Assembly: GCF_022763245.1 (NCBI RefSeq)
Contig: NZ_JALEGV010000012.1
Coordinates: 1-64,000, forward strand
Direction of reading: 5' to 3'
Length of the DNA stretch: 64,000 bases
Origin: Oricola sp.
GTDB lineage: Bacteria > Pseudomonadota > Alphaproteobacteria > Rhizobiales > Rhizobiaceae
Below the pieces are notes generated by a model. That model did no database searches, was not told the origin of the DNA, and worked only from the letters and a program-made list of their open reading frames with translations. How positions within the stretch are numbered: the stretch's first letter is position 1; each line of letters starts with the position of its first letter. Shown here one piece after another: positions 1 through 7,934 of the stretch. The translations under genes were made by a program, and so were the position numbers.

Positions 1-2
1 CC

Positions 3-392
3 GAAGTCCCGCCGGCCGCGACACCGCGCGTGCCCGCCTTCCGCCTGACCGATCCGCCGCGCCGCTTCGACCCGAAGGGCTGGGACGGCTGGCGCCCCTT
101 TCCCGACACCGGTTTCACGCAGGCAGACCCGGACGAGGAGGTCAGCGCCGGAGCGCTCTGCCGCCGCATCGAGGCGCTGAAGCGCGCGCTCGACGATCTC
201 GACGGCCATGCACGGCGCTTCGCCCGCCGGCAGGCGCGGCGCGCGCAGATGGCCCGGGCCGCACGCCGCTCGCCGCTGCGCGCCGGTCTCCCGCCCGGCC
301 ACGACAAGCGCGCCGCGCGCGCCGTCGACCACGTGCTCGCCGAATGCCACGGCCTCGCGCTTCAGGCGCTCAGGCCGCCGGACACCTCGTGA
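3..392 (+). CDS. Hypothetical protein, 5' end outside the window
   Basis: The reading frame is open from the first bases to a TGA at 390-392, so the gene probably begins upstream; the first possible start inside is GTG at 30. The visible part is very rich in Arg and Ala. A central helical stretch contains IEALKRALDDLDGHARRFAR, and a basic tail follows with SPLRAGLPPGHDKRAARAVD and then a HVLAECHGLALQAL segment. I recall similar tails in uncharacterised rhizobial proteins of about 200 residues, but I assign no function. No signal peptide or membrane segment is visible in this part. Codon use (G/C third positions) is normal for the window. Confidence 0.55.
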   Translation, partial: EVPPAATPRVPAFRLTDPPRRFDPKGWDGWRPFPDTGFTQADPDEEVSAGALCRRIEALKRALDDLDGHARRFARRQARRAQMARAARRSPLRAGLPPGHDKRAARAVDHVLAECHGLALQALRPPDTS

Positions 393-504
393 GAGCAAGA
401 GGGCGAAACGGGAGTTTCGAACCGGCTTGCGACGGCAGGCGCGGTCGCGATCGCGCGCGCGCTTGCCTCCGTCCCGGCAGGGCCGTCAGCCCCGCGCCCC
501 GTCC

Positions 505-583
505 CGAAACAATCGAAACACACGCGCCTGCCCCCCGAAACACGGGTGAAACGGGCCGCCGGCATAGTCGCCCCATCGAAACT
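505..583 (+). promoter_or_regulatory. Cluster of CGAAAC repeats upstream of a small gene
   Basis: CGAAACA occurs at 505-511, 514-520 and 536-542, and CGAAACT at 577-583, in the leader of the 43-residue ORF that starts at 605. The spacing is irregular (9, 22 and 41 bp). It may be a regulator binding region or just low-complexity sequence. The rest of the 393-604 gap shows nothing else I can name. Confidence 0.2.
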
Positions 584-604
584 GATCCATGAGGAGACAA
601 GACC

Positions 605-736
605 ATGCAGACCAAGACCTTCCCCGCCGCGCGCGCCATCGTCATCGACCCGATCCACCCGGTCGGCCCGGAACGCGCCCGCGTCTTTTCCCACCCGAAC
701 GCCGCCCCGGTCTGGGAGCGCGCCTTCAAGCGATAA
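605..736 (+). CDS. Small 43-residue protein, unknown function
   Basis: ATG at 605 is preceded by GAGGAG at 591-596 with an 8-nt spacer, an excellent ribosome binding site, and the ORF ends in TAA at 734-736 about 33 bp before an intrinsic terminator. The product begins MQTKTFPAARAIVIDPIHPV and ends WERAFKR. It is basic with several prolines, and has no membrane helix, signal peptide or Cys. The own RBS, flanking gaps of more than 200 and 240 bp, and the terminator suggest a single-gene transcript encoding a real small protein. I do not recognise a family. A dual role as a regulatory RNA cannot be excluded. Confidence 0.6.
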   Translation: MQTKTFPAARAIVIDPIHPVGPERARVFSHPNAAPVWERAFKR

Positions 737-769
737 GCCTGCCCCTCCGAACCTCCCTCCCGTCAAAAG

Positions 770-798
770 GCCGCCCGCTCCCCCGCGGGTGGCTTTTT
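770..798 (+). terminator. Intrinsic terminator of the 43-residue gene
   Basis: A 9-bp stem GCCGCCCGC / GCGGGTGGC (770-778 with 785-793, one G-T pair) has a six-base loop and is followed by TTTTT at 794-798. Confidence 0.8.
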
Positions 799-869
799 CG
801 CTGGTGGGCCGGCGGGTCGGCCGATCGAGAAGTGTCTGGCAAATGGAGGCGCGGCGCCAATCCCACGCG

Positions 870-919
870 CTACCTTCTCCCCCCGTGGGAGAAGGTGGCA
901 CGAAGTGCCGGATGAGGGG
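870..919. repeat. REP-like palindromic intergenic element
   Basis: Two adjacent small dyads: CCTTCTCCC...GGGAGAAGG, then GGCACGAAGTGCC, followed by GGATGAGGGGG. This double-hairpin pattern, with GAAGGTGGC then a GAAG-centred dyad and GGATGAGGGG, resembles the short interspersed intergenic elements common in rhizobial genomes, by recollection. It lies in the gap before the TAXI gene. There is only one copy in this window. Confidence 0.55.
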
Positions 920-979
920 GCTGGAACTCGGTCTTGAAACGAGGGGGCCGTCGGCAAACATCGAGCGGCCCTTGATCGC

Positions 980-2011
980 CTATTCCTGCAGCCGCCGCTT
1001 CAGGAGGTCGAGATATTCGTCGTTGCCGCTCGTGTCGGCCGGTTCTGGCTGCGACACGCAATGCGGCGTGTAGTCCAGCGCCATGCCGGCCTTGACGCAC
1101 GTGCCCACCTGCCAGCCCGGCGGCAGGGCGGTCAGGTCCACGGTCTTCCATTTCGGATGGCCGGTCTCCTTCAGCGTGCCGAGCCCCGACAGGATCAGGC
1201 TGGAGAAATCCGAGACCGTGTCGCAGCTCTCGCGGTGATAGGCGTTGCGGTCGGGATCGTAGTCATAGGTCATCAGCACGGCCTTGACCGCGACGAGGTC
1301 GACCGCGTCCGCCTGGAACCCGTAGGTGCCAGCGGGAATCGTCGCCTTGGTATAGGTCGCCAGCAGCGGCGCCTCGGTGATCGGCAGGAGATGGAACCGC
1401 TCGGCGTCGATCTCGGCATTCGCGAACAGCGAGGCCGGCGCGCCGGCGACGTAGAAGAAGGCGTCGATCTCGCCGGCGAGAAGCTTCGGCAGCGCCTGGT
1501 CGGGGTTCAGCGGCAGCCGCTCGGCCGCCTTGACCTGCAGGATGTCGAGCACCAGCGAGGCGGTCAGGAACGTGCCGCTGTCCTTCACGCCGATCGCGAC
1601 CTTCTTGCCGGCGAGATCCTTCACCCCGGCAATGTCGGCGCTGGCCAGCACATGCACCTCTTCATTGTAGAGCGGGAACATGATGCGCACGCCGCGCACC
1701 GCGTCCTGCACCTCGGCGTCGCCTGCCTCGAAGGTCTTCAGATATTCCAGCACGTCGCTCTGCACGATGCCGAACTGCGTGTTGCGCCGCTTGCGCACGC
1801 CGATGAAATTCTCGAGCGAGCCGGCGCTTTCCACCACGTTAAGCGTCAGCCCGCATTGCGCGCCCAGCCCGGCGATGTCGCGGCCGATCTGGATATAGGT
1901 GCCGGTCGGGCCGCCGGTCATGATGTTGCGCTCGAATTCCGCCGCGCCGGCCGAACCGGCTGCCAGAAGCGCCAGCGCAGCGGCGGCGAAGCGAAGGATG
2001 AAGGCTTTCAC
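980..2011 (-). CDS. TAXI family TRAP transporter solute-binding protein
   Basis: This is a 343-residue exported binding protein of the TAXI class. An N-terminal signal peptide (about residues 1-22, hydrophobic AAAALALLAAGSAGA, cleavage near AEF) is followed by the family opening NIMTGGPTGTYIQIGRDIAG and the conserved GVKDSGTFLTA and YVAGAPASLF regions. TAXI proteins bind small organic acids in the periplasm and normally deliver them to a fused DctQM membrane partner; none is encoded nearby. GTG at 2011 is chosen because GAGAGGAG sits about 8 nt upstream and the signal peptide then starts cleanly. It lies 17 bp downstream of the coiled-coil protein gene and is probably co-transcribed with it. 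An extra Cys-containing tail (QVGTCVKAG, TPHCVSQ) is visible. The substrate is unknown. Confidence 0.85.
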   Translation of the reverse strand: MKAFILRFAAAALALLAAGSAGAAEFERNIMTGGPTGTYIQIGRDIAGLGAQCGLTLNVVESAGSLENFIGVRKRRNTQFGIVQSDVLEYLKTFEAGDAEVQDAVRGVRIMFPLYNEEVHVLASADIAGVKDLAGKKVAIGVKDSGTFLTASLVLDILQVKAAERLPLNPDQALPKLLAGEIDAFFYVAGAPASLFANAEIDAERFHLLPITEAPLLATYTKATIPAGTYGFQADAVDLVAVKAVLMTYDYDPDRNAYHRESCDTVSDFSSLILSGLGTLKETGHPKWKTVDLTALPPGWQVGTCVKAGMALDYTPHCVSQPEPADTSGNDEYLDLLKRRLQE

Positions 2012-2028
2012 GGGTCGGTCTCCTCTCG

Positions 2029-2985
2029 TCAGCAGCCGCTGTTCAGGTCGCGGATCAGGTTGCGCAGCGCCAGGATCGGCACGTCGGCAAAGACGGCTTC
2101 CAGCGCGGTCGTCACGCACTCGCCGGCGACGAGCGCGTCCTTCAGCCTTTGCCTGTCGGCTTGCGACAAGGTGGCGAGGCCGGGGGCGTTGCGCAAGGCC
2201 GCCTCGACCTCGGCCGGATCGCGCGCCGCCTGCGCTGTGGCGTCGGCGGGTTCGGTCGTCTCGCCTGCCGCCGGTTCGGTCCGCTCGGGCTGCGTCGCCG
2301 TCTCGGCGGGCCGCGCCTGCGCCTCGGCCAGCGCCTGCCGCGCGGCGGCAAGCTCGCTTTCCAGCGTCGAAATCCGCGCCTCGGCATCCGCCTTGGCGCC
2401 GTCGAGCGCCGCGACCTGCGCTTCCAGCTCGCCTGCCCGGCCGTTCGCCGCTTCCAGTTCCTGCGCCAGCCGGTCCCGCTCGTCGGTCAGTTCCGGAATG
2501 ACCCCGTCGCGCAGCCGCGCCAGTTCGTCGGCCAGTTCGCCCTGCCCGGCGCTCGCGCTGTCGCGCAGTGCTGCGAGTTCGTCCTGCAAGGCCGCGACCG
2601 CGTCGGCCTGCGCTTCGGCGTCAGTGACGGCGGCTTGCCGCTCGTCGCTGACGGTGGCGAGCTGTTCGGTGAGCGCGTCCAGGTCGCGGGCCTGGCGGTC
2701 GATCGTCTCGCGAAGCCCGGTCTCGTCGGCGTCCTGCTGCGCCGTCGCGGCGGCCTGCGCCTGCGACAGTTCGGCCTCGGCCGCCTTCAATTCGTTTTCC
2801 AGCCGGGCAGTCTCGCCCGTCAGCCGCTCGATCGTCGCGCTGTCGTTCGGGCCGAACAGCCGCGACAGCAGATATCCGCCGGCAAGGCCGATATCCATCG
2901 CGATGAAAACGGCAAGAGCGAGTATCACGCGCCGGCCGGGCCCGCCCGATTGACCGCCGCTGTCCCTGCCCCATTGATTGGCCAC
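2029..2985 (-). CDS. Single-span membrane protein with long coiled coil
   Basis: The 318-residue product has a short polar, glycine-rich N terminus and one hydrophobic span (VILALAVFIAMDIGLAGGYL, about residues 20-40). A roughly 200-residue Glu/Ala/Gln/Arg-rich heptad region (ELKAAEAELSQAQAAA, RLRDGVIPELTDERDRLAQE) follows, then a Pro/Glu/Thr-rich linker and a compact C-terminal segment of about 50 residues ending IRDLNSGC with two cysteines. The topology suggests an inner-membrane anchor with the coiled coil in the periplasm. GTG at 2985 with GGGAAGAG upstream is preferred over the longer ORF. It sits directly before the TAXI binding protein gene, so a shared role is likely, but the family is not known to me. 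Confidence 0.7.
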   Translation of the reverse strand: MANQWGRDSGGQSGGPGRRVILALAVFIAMDIGLAGGYLLSRLFGPNDSATIERLTGETARLENELKAAEAELSQAQAAATAQQDADETGLRETIDRQARDLDALTEQLATVSDERQAAVTDAEAQADAVAALQDELAALRDSASAGQGELADELARLRDGVIPELTDERDRLAQELEAANGRAGELEAQVAALDGAKADAEARISTLESELAAARQALAEAQARPAETATQPERTEPAAGETTEPADATAQAARDPAEVEAALRNAPGLATLSQADRQRLKDALVAGECVTTALEAVFADVPILALRNLIRDLNSGC

Positions 2986-3069
2986 GATCGCTCTTCCCCG
3001 TTTGTCCGCCTGCAGCCCCGGCGTAACCCGAATTCCCGGCCCTCGCAAGCAAACGGGCCGCCTCGCGGG

Positions 3070-3801
3070 CTAGCCGTAGCGCGTGACGAAGTTTCGCAGG
3101 ATCCTCGCCCCCGCCTCCGGGTTGCCGCGCCGCGCCGCCTCGGTCAGGTGCTCGGCGTCGGCGGGATCGAAATAGCCCTTGTCGCGATAGATGCGGATGC
3201 GCAGCGCGAACACCTCGCCATCGGCTTCGGGGTGGAACTGCGTCGCATAGACATTGTCCCGGTAGCGGATCATCTGGAACGGACAGGCGTCGCCCGCGAC
3301 CAGCTGCACGCAGCCCTCCGGCAGCGCCTGGACCGCTTCCTTGTGGCCGACGAAAGCGTCGAACGGCCCCTCGATCCCGGTCAGCAGCGGATCGGCCCGC
3401 CCCTCCTCGGTCGCTTCCGCCCGAACCACGGACACAGGCTCGCCAAAGCGCTCCTTGGAAACCGCGCCGCCCAGGTGATGCGCCAGAATGCCGATGCCGT
3501 AGCAGCAGCCGAGAAACGGAATGTCGCGCTCGGTGATCGCCGGCATCAGGCTCATCACCTCGTCCTCGATGTGCTTTTCCATCGGGCTCTTGTCTTCCGG
3601 CGCGTCGGAGACGCAGCCCGGCCCGCCGCCGACGATCACGCCGGCATAGTCACCCGGATCGAGCGGCGGCAGTTCCTCGCGCTCCAGCCGGATGCGGCGA
3701 ACGCGGTCCTCGGTCAGCCCGCCCTTTTGCAGGATGGCGTGAAACTCGTCGTCGGAGGCTTCCGCCTCGGGGCGCAATTGCAGGATCAGAAAGGGCTTCA
3801 T
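3070..3801 (-). CDS. Class I glutamine amidotransferase (GATase1) protein
   Basis: A stand-alone class I glutamine amidotransferase of 243 residues. The nucleophile elbow LGCCYGIG gives Cys100 as the likely catalytic residue (GxCxG), and QFHPE at about 189-192 supplies the His and Glu of the triad. GVIVGGGPGCVSD near residue 55 fits the oxyanion-strand region. Such free-standing proteins resemble the amidotransferase part of GMP synthase and are usually annotated as glutamine amidotransferase without a known acceptor. There is no synthetase domain here and no obvious partner next to it, so the substrate is open. About 220 bp separate it from the divergent sulfurtransferase gene. Confidence 0.85.
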   Translation of the reverse strand: MKPFLILQLRPEAEASDDEFHAILQKGGLTEDRVRRIRLEREELPPLDPGDYAGVIVGGGPGCVSDAPEDKSPMEKHIEDEVMSLMPAITERDIPFLGCCYGIGILAHHLGGAVSKERFGEPVSVVRAEATEEGRADPLLTGIEGPFDAFVGHKEAVQALPEGCVQLVAGDACPFQMIRYRDNVYATQFHPEADGEVFALRIRIYRDKGYFDPADAEHLTEAARRGNPEAGARILRNFVTRYG

Positions 3802-3980
3802 GGCAGTCGTCCGGACAGGAAACGCCGCTTAATGGGCCAATCGCCGGAACCCGTCAAATGCGCGGCCGCGAAACGACGTTCCACGCATCGGCGATCTCGC
3901 GAAAAGCTTTTTCCCGCCGCGCCCGAAAAAAGGGCCTGCCGACTTATCCACCGGCGCTTCCAGCGCCCATATTATGCTGA

Positions 3981-3998
3981 GCCCGGCTTTCGCCGGGC
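3981..3998. other. Perfect 7-bp hairpin in the sulfurtransferase leader
   Basis: GCCCGGC-TTTC-GCCGGGC ends 24 bp before the ATG at 4023. No T-run follows directly, so it is not a clear terminator; it could affect translation or mRNA stability. The rest of the 3802-4022 gap must hold the divergent promoters, but I cannot place them. Confidence 0.4.
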
Positions 3999-4022
3999 GT
4001 GTCGGTTTTGGAAAGGCGGCCC

Positions 4023-4463
4023 ATGGCCCGGATAGCCCAGCTCGAAAAGAACGTCTTCGTGGCCTCGCAGCTCACCGAGGACGATTTCGCGGAAATCGCC
4101 GCGCGCGGCATCCGCTCGGTCGTCAACAACCGGCCGGACGGCGAAGCCGACGACCAGTTGCCGAGCGCAGAGGCCGAAGCCATCGCCCGCCGCCACGGCC
4201 TCGACTATCGCTTCCTGCCCGTCGCCAGCCATGACGTGACCGACGACGAACCGGTCGACGCCCAGACCGAGGCGCTGCGCGCCCTGCCCGGGCCGGTCCT
4301 GTTCTACTGCCGCTCCGGCAACCGCTCCACCATCCTGTGGACCCAGGCGGCCGCCGCGCGGCTGGGCGCGGACACCGTTCTCGACCGTGCCGCCGGCGCC
4401 GGCTTCGATCTCGAGGAACTGCGCGAATTCGTCGAGGACCGCGCCGAGGCCATGGCCGCCTGA
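4023..4463 (+). CDS. DUF442 / TIGR01244 family sulfurtransferase-like protein
   Basis: This 146-residue product matches the DUF442 group (the beta-lactamase-hydrolase-like / Blh phosphatase-fold domain). It opens with the typical NVFVASQLTEDDFAEIA and GIRSVVNNRPDGE, then has a FYCRSGNRS loop with Cys96 and Arg101. The six-residue loop C-X4-R matches sulfurtransferases rather than C-X5-R phosphatases, so persulfide chemistry is more likely than dephosphorylation. In related bacteria members are tied to sulfide detoxification, but no sulfide:quinone reductase or persulfide dioxygenase is adjacent. ATG at 4023 fits an AAAGG-like site; a GTG at 3999 would add eight residues. Confidence 0.8.
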   Translation: MARIAQLEKNVFVASQLTEDDFAEIAARGIRSVVNNRPDGEADDQLPSAEAEAIARRHGLDYRFLPVASHDVTDDEPVDAQTEALRALPGPVLFYCRSGNRSTILWTQAAAARLGADTVLDRAAGAGFDLEELREFVEDRAEAMAA

Positions 4464-4483
4464 AAAGCCTGAACCTGTCAATC

Positions 4484-4610
4484 TTTTACAAATTTACTGG
4501 CCGCGACATCGCATCGCAACATTTAGACACGAATTGAAAGCCAGATTTCCGGGATTTCCGTGACATTCCCCTCTCTTCGCTGCATTGCGGCGTGACAGAT
4601 TTTTACAAAT
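4484..4610 (+). promoter_or_regulatory. Repeated TTTTACAAAT boxes before isocitrate lyase
   Basis: The decamer TTTTACAAAT is present exactly at 4484-4493 and 4601-4610, 117 bp apart (about 11 helical turns), framing the aceA upstream region. Glyoxylate-shunt genes are commonly under acetate- or acyl-CoA-sensing regulators, so these could be operator sites. The second box is 18 bp before the ATG, where a repressor would block the start. Confidence 0.35.
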
Positions 4611-4628
4611 CGACGAGAGGAAGCCCAC

Positions 4629-6224
4629 ATGTCATACACGCAGGATATTCAGGAAGCCCGCGATCTGATCACCGGCCGCGGCAACAGCTGGAACGCCATC
4701 GACGCCGAGGCGGTCGCCCGCATGCGCGTCCAGAACAAGTTCAAGACCGGCCTCGACATCGCCCGCTACACGGCCAAGATCATGCGCCGCGACATGGCGG
4801 CCTATGACGCCGATCCGGCCAACTACACCCAGTCGCTCGGCTGCTGGCACGGCTTCATCGGCCAGCAGAAGATGATCTCCATCAAGAAGCATTTCGGCAC
4901 GACCAAGGGCCGCTACCTCTATCTCTCCGGCTGGATGGTCGCCGCGCTGCGCTCCGAATTCGGCCCGCTGCCGGACCAGTCCATGCACGAGAAGACCTCG
5001 GTTCCGGCGCTGATCGGCGAGCTCTACACCTTCCTGCGCCAGGCCGATTCGCGTGAACTGAACATCCTGTTCCGCGACCTCGACGCCGCCCGCGACGCCG
5101 GCGACGTGAACAAGGCCGCCGAGATCCAGCACAGGATCGACAATCACGAGACCCACATCGTCCCGATCATCGCGGACATCGATGCCGGCTTCGGCAATGC
5201 CGAGGCGACCTACCTGCTCGCCAAGAAGATGATCGAGGCCGGCGCCTGCGCGCTGCAGATCGAAAACCAGGTCTCAGACGAAAAGCAGTGCGGCCACCAG
5301 GACGGCAAGGTCACGGTCCCGCACGAGGAATTCCTCGCCAAGGTCCGCGCCTGCCGCTACGCCTTCCTGGAACTCGGCGTCGATGACGGCGTCATCGTCA
5401 CCCGGACGGATTCGCTCGGCGCGGGCCTGACCAAGCAGATCGCCTTTTCGCGTGAGCCGGGCGACCTCGGCGACCAGTACAACGCCTTCCTCGATTGCGA
5501 GGAAATCACCGCCGACGATCTCGCCCCGTCGGACGTCGTCATCAAGCGCGACGGCAAGCTGATGCGCCCGAAGCGCCTGCCCTCCAACCTGTTCCAGTTC
5601 CGCTCGGGAACCGGCGAGGACCGCTGCGTCCTCGATAGCATCACCTCGCTGCAGAACGGCGCGGACCTGATCTGGATCGAGACCGAGAAGCCGCATATCG
5701 GCCAGATCGGCGGCATGATGAACCGCATCCGCGAGGTCGTCCCGAACGCCAAGCTGGTCTACAACAACTCGCCGTCCTTCAACTGGACGCTGAACTTCCG
5801 CCAGCAGGTCTATGATGCCTGGGAGGCCGAGGGTCGCGACGTTTCCGCCTATGATCGCGGCACGCTGATGAGCGCGGCATATGACGGGTCGGAACTGGCG
5901 GCCGAGGCCGACGAGCGCATCCGCACCTTCCAGGCGGACGCGGCCCGCGAGGCCGGCATCTTCCACCACCTGATCACGCTGCCGACCTATCACACGGCGG
6001 CGCTGTCCACGGACAATCTGGCGAAGGAGTATTTCGGCGACCAGGGCATGCTCGGCTACGTCAAGAACGTCCAGCGCCAGGAAATCCGCCAGGGCATCGC
6101 CTGCGTCAAGCACCAGAACATGGCCGGCTCCGACATCGGCGACGACCACAAGGAATGGTTCGCCGGCGAAGCGGCCCTCAAGGCCGGCGGCAAGGACAAC
6201 ACGATGAACCAGTTCGCCGCCTGA
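4629..6224 (+). CDS. aceA: Isocitrate lyase
   Basis: First enzyme of the glyoxylate shunt; cleaves isocitrate to succinate and glyoxylate, allowing growth on acetate, fatty acids or C2 units. The 531-residue product is of the long Pseudomonas-like type. It carries the active-site loop DEKQCGHQDGK with Cys221 (KQCGH in place of the KKCGH seen in shorter enzymes), the metal-binding IADIDAGFGNAEA near 181, and the conserved YNNSPSFNWT and HHLITLPTYHTAALSTDNLA blocks. A strong GAGAGGAAG site lies upstream of ATG 4629. It is monocistronic: a terminator follows at 6278. Malate synthase, its usual partner, is not in the window. Confidence 0.96.
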   Translation: MSYTQDIQEARDLITGRGNSWNAIDAEAVARMRVQNKFKTGLDIARYTAKIMRRDMAAYDADPANYTQSLGCWHGFIGQQKMISIKKHFGTTKGRYLYLSGWMVAALRSEFGPLPDQSMHEKTSVPALIGELYTFLRQADSRELNILFRDLDAARDAGDVNKAAEIQHRIDNHETHIVPIIADIDAGFGNAEATYLLAKKMIEAGACALQIENQVSDEKQCGHQDGKVTVPHEEFLAKVRACRYAFLELGVDDGVIVTRTDSLGAGLTKQIAFSREPGDLGDQYNAFLDCEEITADDLAPSDVVIKRDGKLMRPKRLPSNLFQFRSGTGEDRCVLDSITSLQNGADLIWIETEKPHIGQIGGMMNRIREVVPNAKLVYNNSPSFNWTLNFRQQVYDAWEAEGRDVSAYDRGTLMSAAYDGSELAAEADERIRTFQADAAREAGIFHHLITLPTYHTAALSTDNLAKEYFGDQGMLGYVKNVQRQEIRQGIACVKHQNMAGSDIGDDHKEWFAGEAALKAGGKDNTMNQFAA

Positions 6225-6277
6225 CGGCGAGACTGGCCCCATGCGCCGCCTGACCCGGCGTTGCGGAGGAGGAGAAG

Positions 6278-6303
6278 GAGGCGGGTTCCGGCCCGCCTCT
6301 TTC
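6278..6303 (+). terminator. Intrinsic terminator after isocitrate lyase
   Basis: Perfect 8-bp stem GAGGCGGG / CCCGCCTC (6278-6285 with 6292-6299), loop TTCCGG, then a short T-run. Confidence 0.75.
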
Positions 6304-6365
6304 CATTTCGGTCCGAACACGCGATAGATGGTAAGACTGCGTTCCTGACAGGTGATCGTCTCCCG

Positions 6366-7925
6366 ATGCGAGTATTTCCGTGTGTTGCCGCCTGTCTTTT
6401 CATGACCGTACATGCACAGGCGATCGATCTCGACGCGCTGGAATATACAAGCGACCAGGTCGCCGAGGACGTTGCCTTCGTTTACGAGAGGATCGCCGAT
6501 CATCATCCGAACGCCTACGAATATGTCCTTGACACCGACTTCCAGGCTTACGCCGAAGACCGCTACTACGACGCGGAAGAGACGCTGAGCTTCTACCAGG
6601 CCTTCTACATCGTCCAGCAGGTCGCTTCCTTCGTCTGCGACGGCAACACCTGGCTCGACATCCCGACAGCACACATCCTCGATACCCGAAAGAAGACGGT
6701 CGCCGCGCCGTTCTTCAGCGTCGGGCCGGACGCAATGACCTATCTTGGAAGGGGGTCCCTGGCCTCGCGCGAAGTCTACGATTTCGAGGGCAGCAGGCCC
6801 GCCGAGCTCCACCATTGGCTCTACAGCGCCAGCGTCGCCGACGGCTGCGTCAACGACATGACCTACGATCTCTCCGCCGCCAGGCCGGACCTGGTCAAGA
6901 TCGTCGGCGCCTTGATGGGCTTTCCCGAACGCTTTCACTACACGACCGGCACGACCTGGCATCCGCCCGGCGTGGACATCGAGGGTTGGTCGTGCTGCGA
7001 GCTACTTGCAGACGAGTTTGCCGTTTCGCTGGCGGCTGTTCCGCCCGACCAGATGAATCGGGTCATGCAGGCGCTGGCGTCGGGGTTCATCTCGCCCGAC
7101 CCGCTGCTCTTCTCCACCGGACGGATCGCGGATGCGCTGCGCGGGTCCTATCGCGCCGAGAACGCCGCCCTTGAAGCCGAATATCTCATGATATCGACCT
7201 TCGGCGGCTCGCAACTGGACACCGGCATGCTGCGGGAGAGGGTCGGCCACATCCGGGAAAACGATCGCGCCCATCTGATCGTCGATCTCACCGGCAATGT
7301 CGGCCGCGACTGGACCGGTCTGGAGAGCGTCCTCGACGCCTTCGAACTGTCGCTGAGCTGGTACGCGCCGGCCTGGTACGAGCGTCTGAAGAAGGAGCGT
7401 ACCGGCTTCCATCCGAAAGACCCCGACGCCGCGACCGAAGAAGCGCAGTCATGCGACACGTTCGATATCCGGCAGGGCTATTGCGACATCTACCTGACGC
7501 AGGATCGCGAATACGATCGGTCCTGGGCGCATCGCTACAGGACCATGCAGGTCCTGATCGACCAGCGCACCGGCGGCGCCGCCCTTGCCATGGCGCGCGT
7601 CCTGCAAATCGAATTCGACGCGACGATCATCGGCAGCACCTTGGACAATGCGGTGCGTTCGCAATGCCTGGGGCCCGAGGGCTACTTCGAACTGCCCAAC
7701 CTTCCCGTGCGCCTGATGATGCCGTTCCGCTGCCTCCAGTGGTACGAAGCCTTCCACACGCCCCTGACGCCCGACATTCCCATTGCGAGCGGCATCGACG
7801 AGAATGGCCGCGTCAATCCGGTCCGGGTGCGGGCCCTGCTGCGCGCGGTCGACGAGATCAGGCGCAGCAATGCGACCGCCCCGGCGCCGGAGGAATTCGA
7901 CTATCCGTGGATGCCACGCGGCTGA
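6366..7925 (+). CDS. Secreted S41 peptidase-like protein lacking catalytic Ser
   Basis: 519 residues with a short signal peptide (MRVFPCVAACLFMTVHAQA). The order of blocks follows tail-specific (S41) protease relatives. The N-terminal cap has DVAFVYERIADHHPNAYEY and VASFVCDGNTWL. The core has HLIVDLTGNVGRDWTGLESV (303-322), then VLIDQRTGGAALAMARVL (397-413), then YFELPNLPVRLMMPF and PLTPDIPIASG. In active members the block after VLxDxxT contains the serine (SSA or FSA); here it is G403-G404-A405, so peptidase activity is unlikely. It may be a binding or scaffold protein. Several Cys (C91, C161, C210, C211, C363, C373) suit a periplasmic protein. The ATG at 6366 has only a weak AGGTGA upstream. 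No clear operon partner. Confidence 0.6.
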   Translation: MRVFPCVAACLFMTVHAQAIDLDALEYTSDQVAEDVAFVYERIADHHPNAYEYVLDTDFQAYAEDRYYDAEETLSFYQAFYIVQQVASFVCDGNTWLDIPTAHILDTRKKTVAAPFFSVGPDAMTYLGRGSLASREVYDFEGSRPAELHHWLYSASVADGCVNDMTYDLSAARPDLVKIVGALMGFPERFHYTTGTTWHPPGVDIEGWSCCELLADEFAVSLAAVPPDQMNRVMQALASGFISPDPLLFSTGRIADALRGSYRAENAALEAEYLMISTFGGSQLDTGMLRERVGHIRENDRAHLIVDLTGNVGRDWTGLESVLDAFELSLSWYAPAWYERLKKERTGFHPKDPDAATEEAQSCDTFDIRQGYCDIYLTQDREYDRSWAHRYRTMQVLIDQRTGGAALAMARVLQIEFDATIIGSTLDNAVRSQCLGPEGYFELPNLPVRLMMPFRCLQWYEAFHTPLTPDIPIASGIDENGRVNPVRVRALLRAVDEIRRSNATAPAPEEFDYPWMPRG

Positions 7926-7934
7926 ACGCCAAAA

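Noticed and set aside
1061-4035. Two long plus-strand frames (630 and 628 codons)
   Set aside because: Antisense to the TAXI, coiled-coil and amidotransferase genes; Arg-rich, low complexity, no family signal.
5274-6962. 562-codon minus-strand frame
   Set aside because: Antisense to isocitrate lyase and crosses its terminator and the next gene's start; composition is a mirror of coding sequence.
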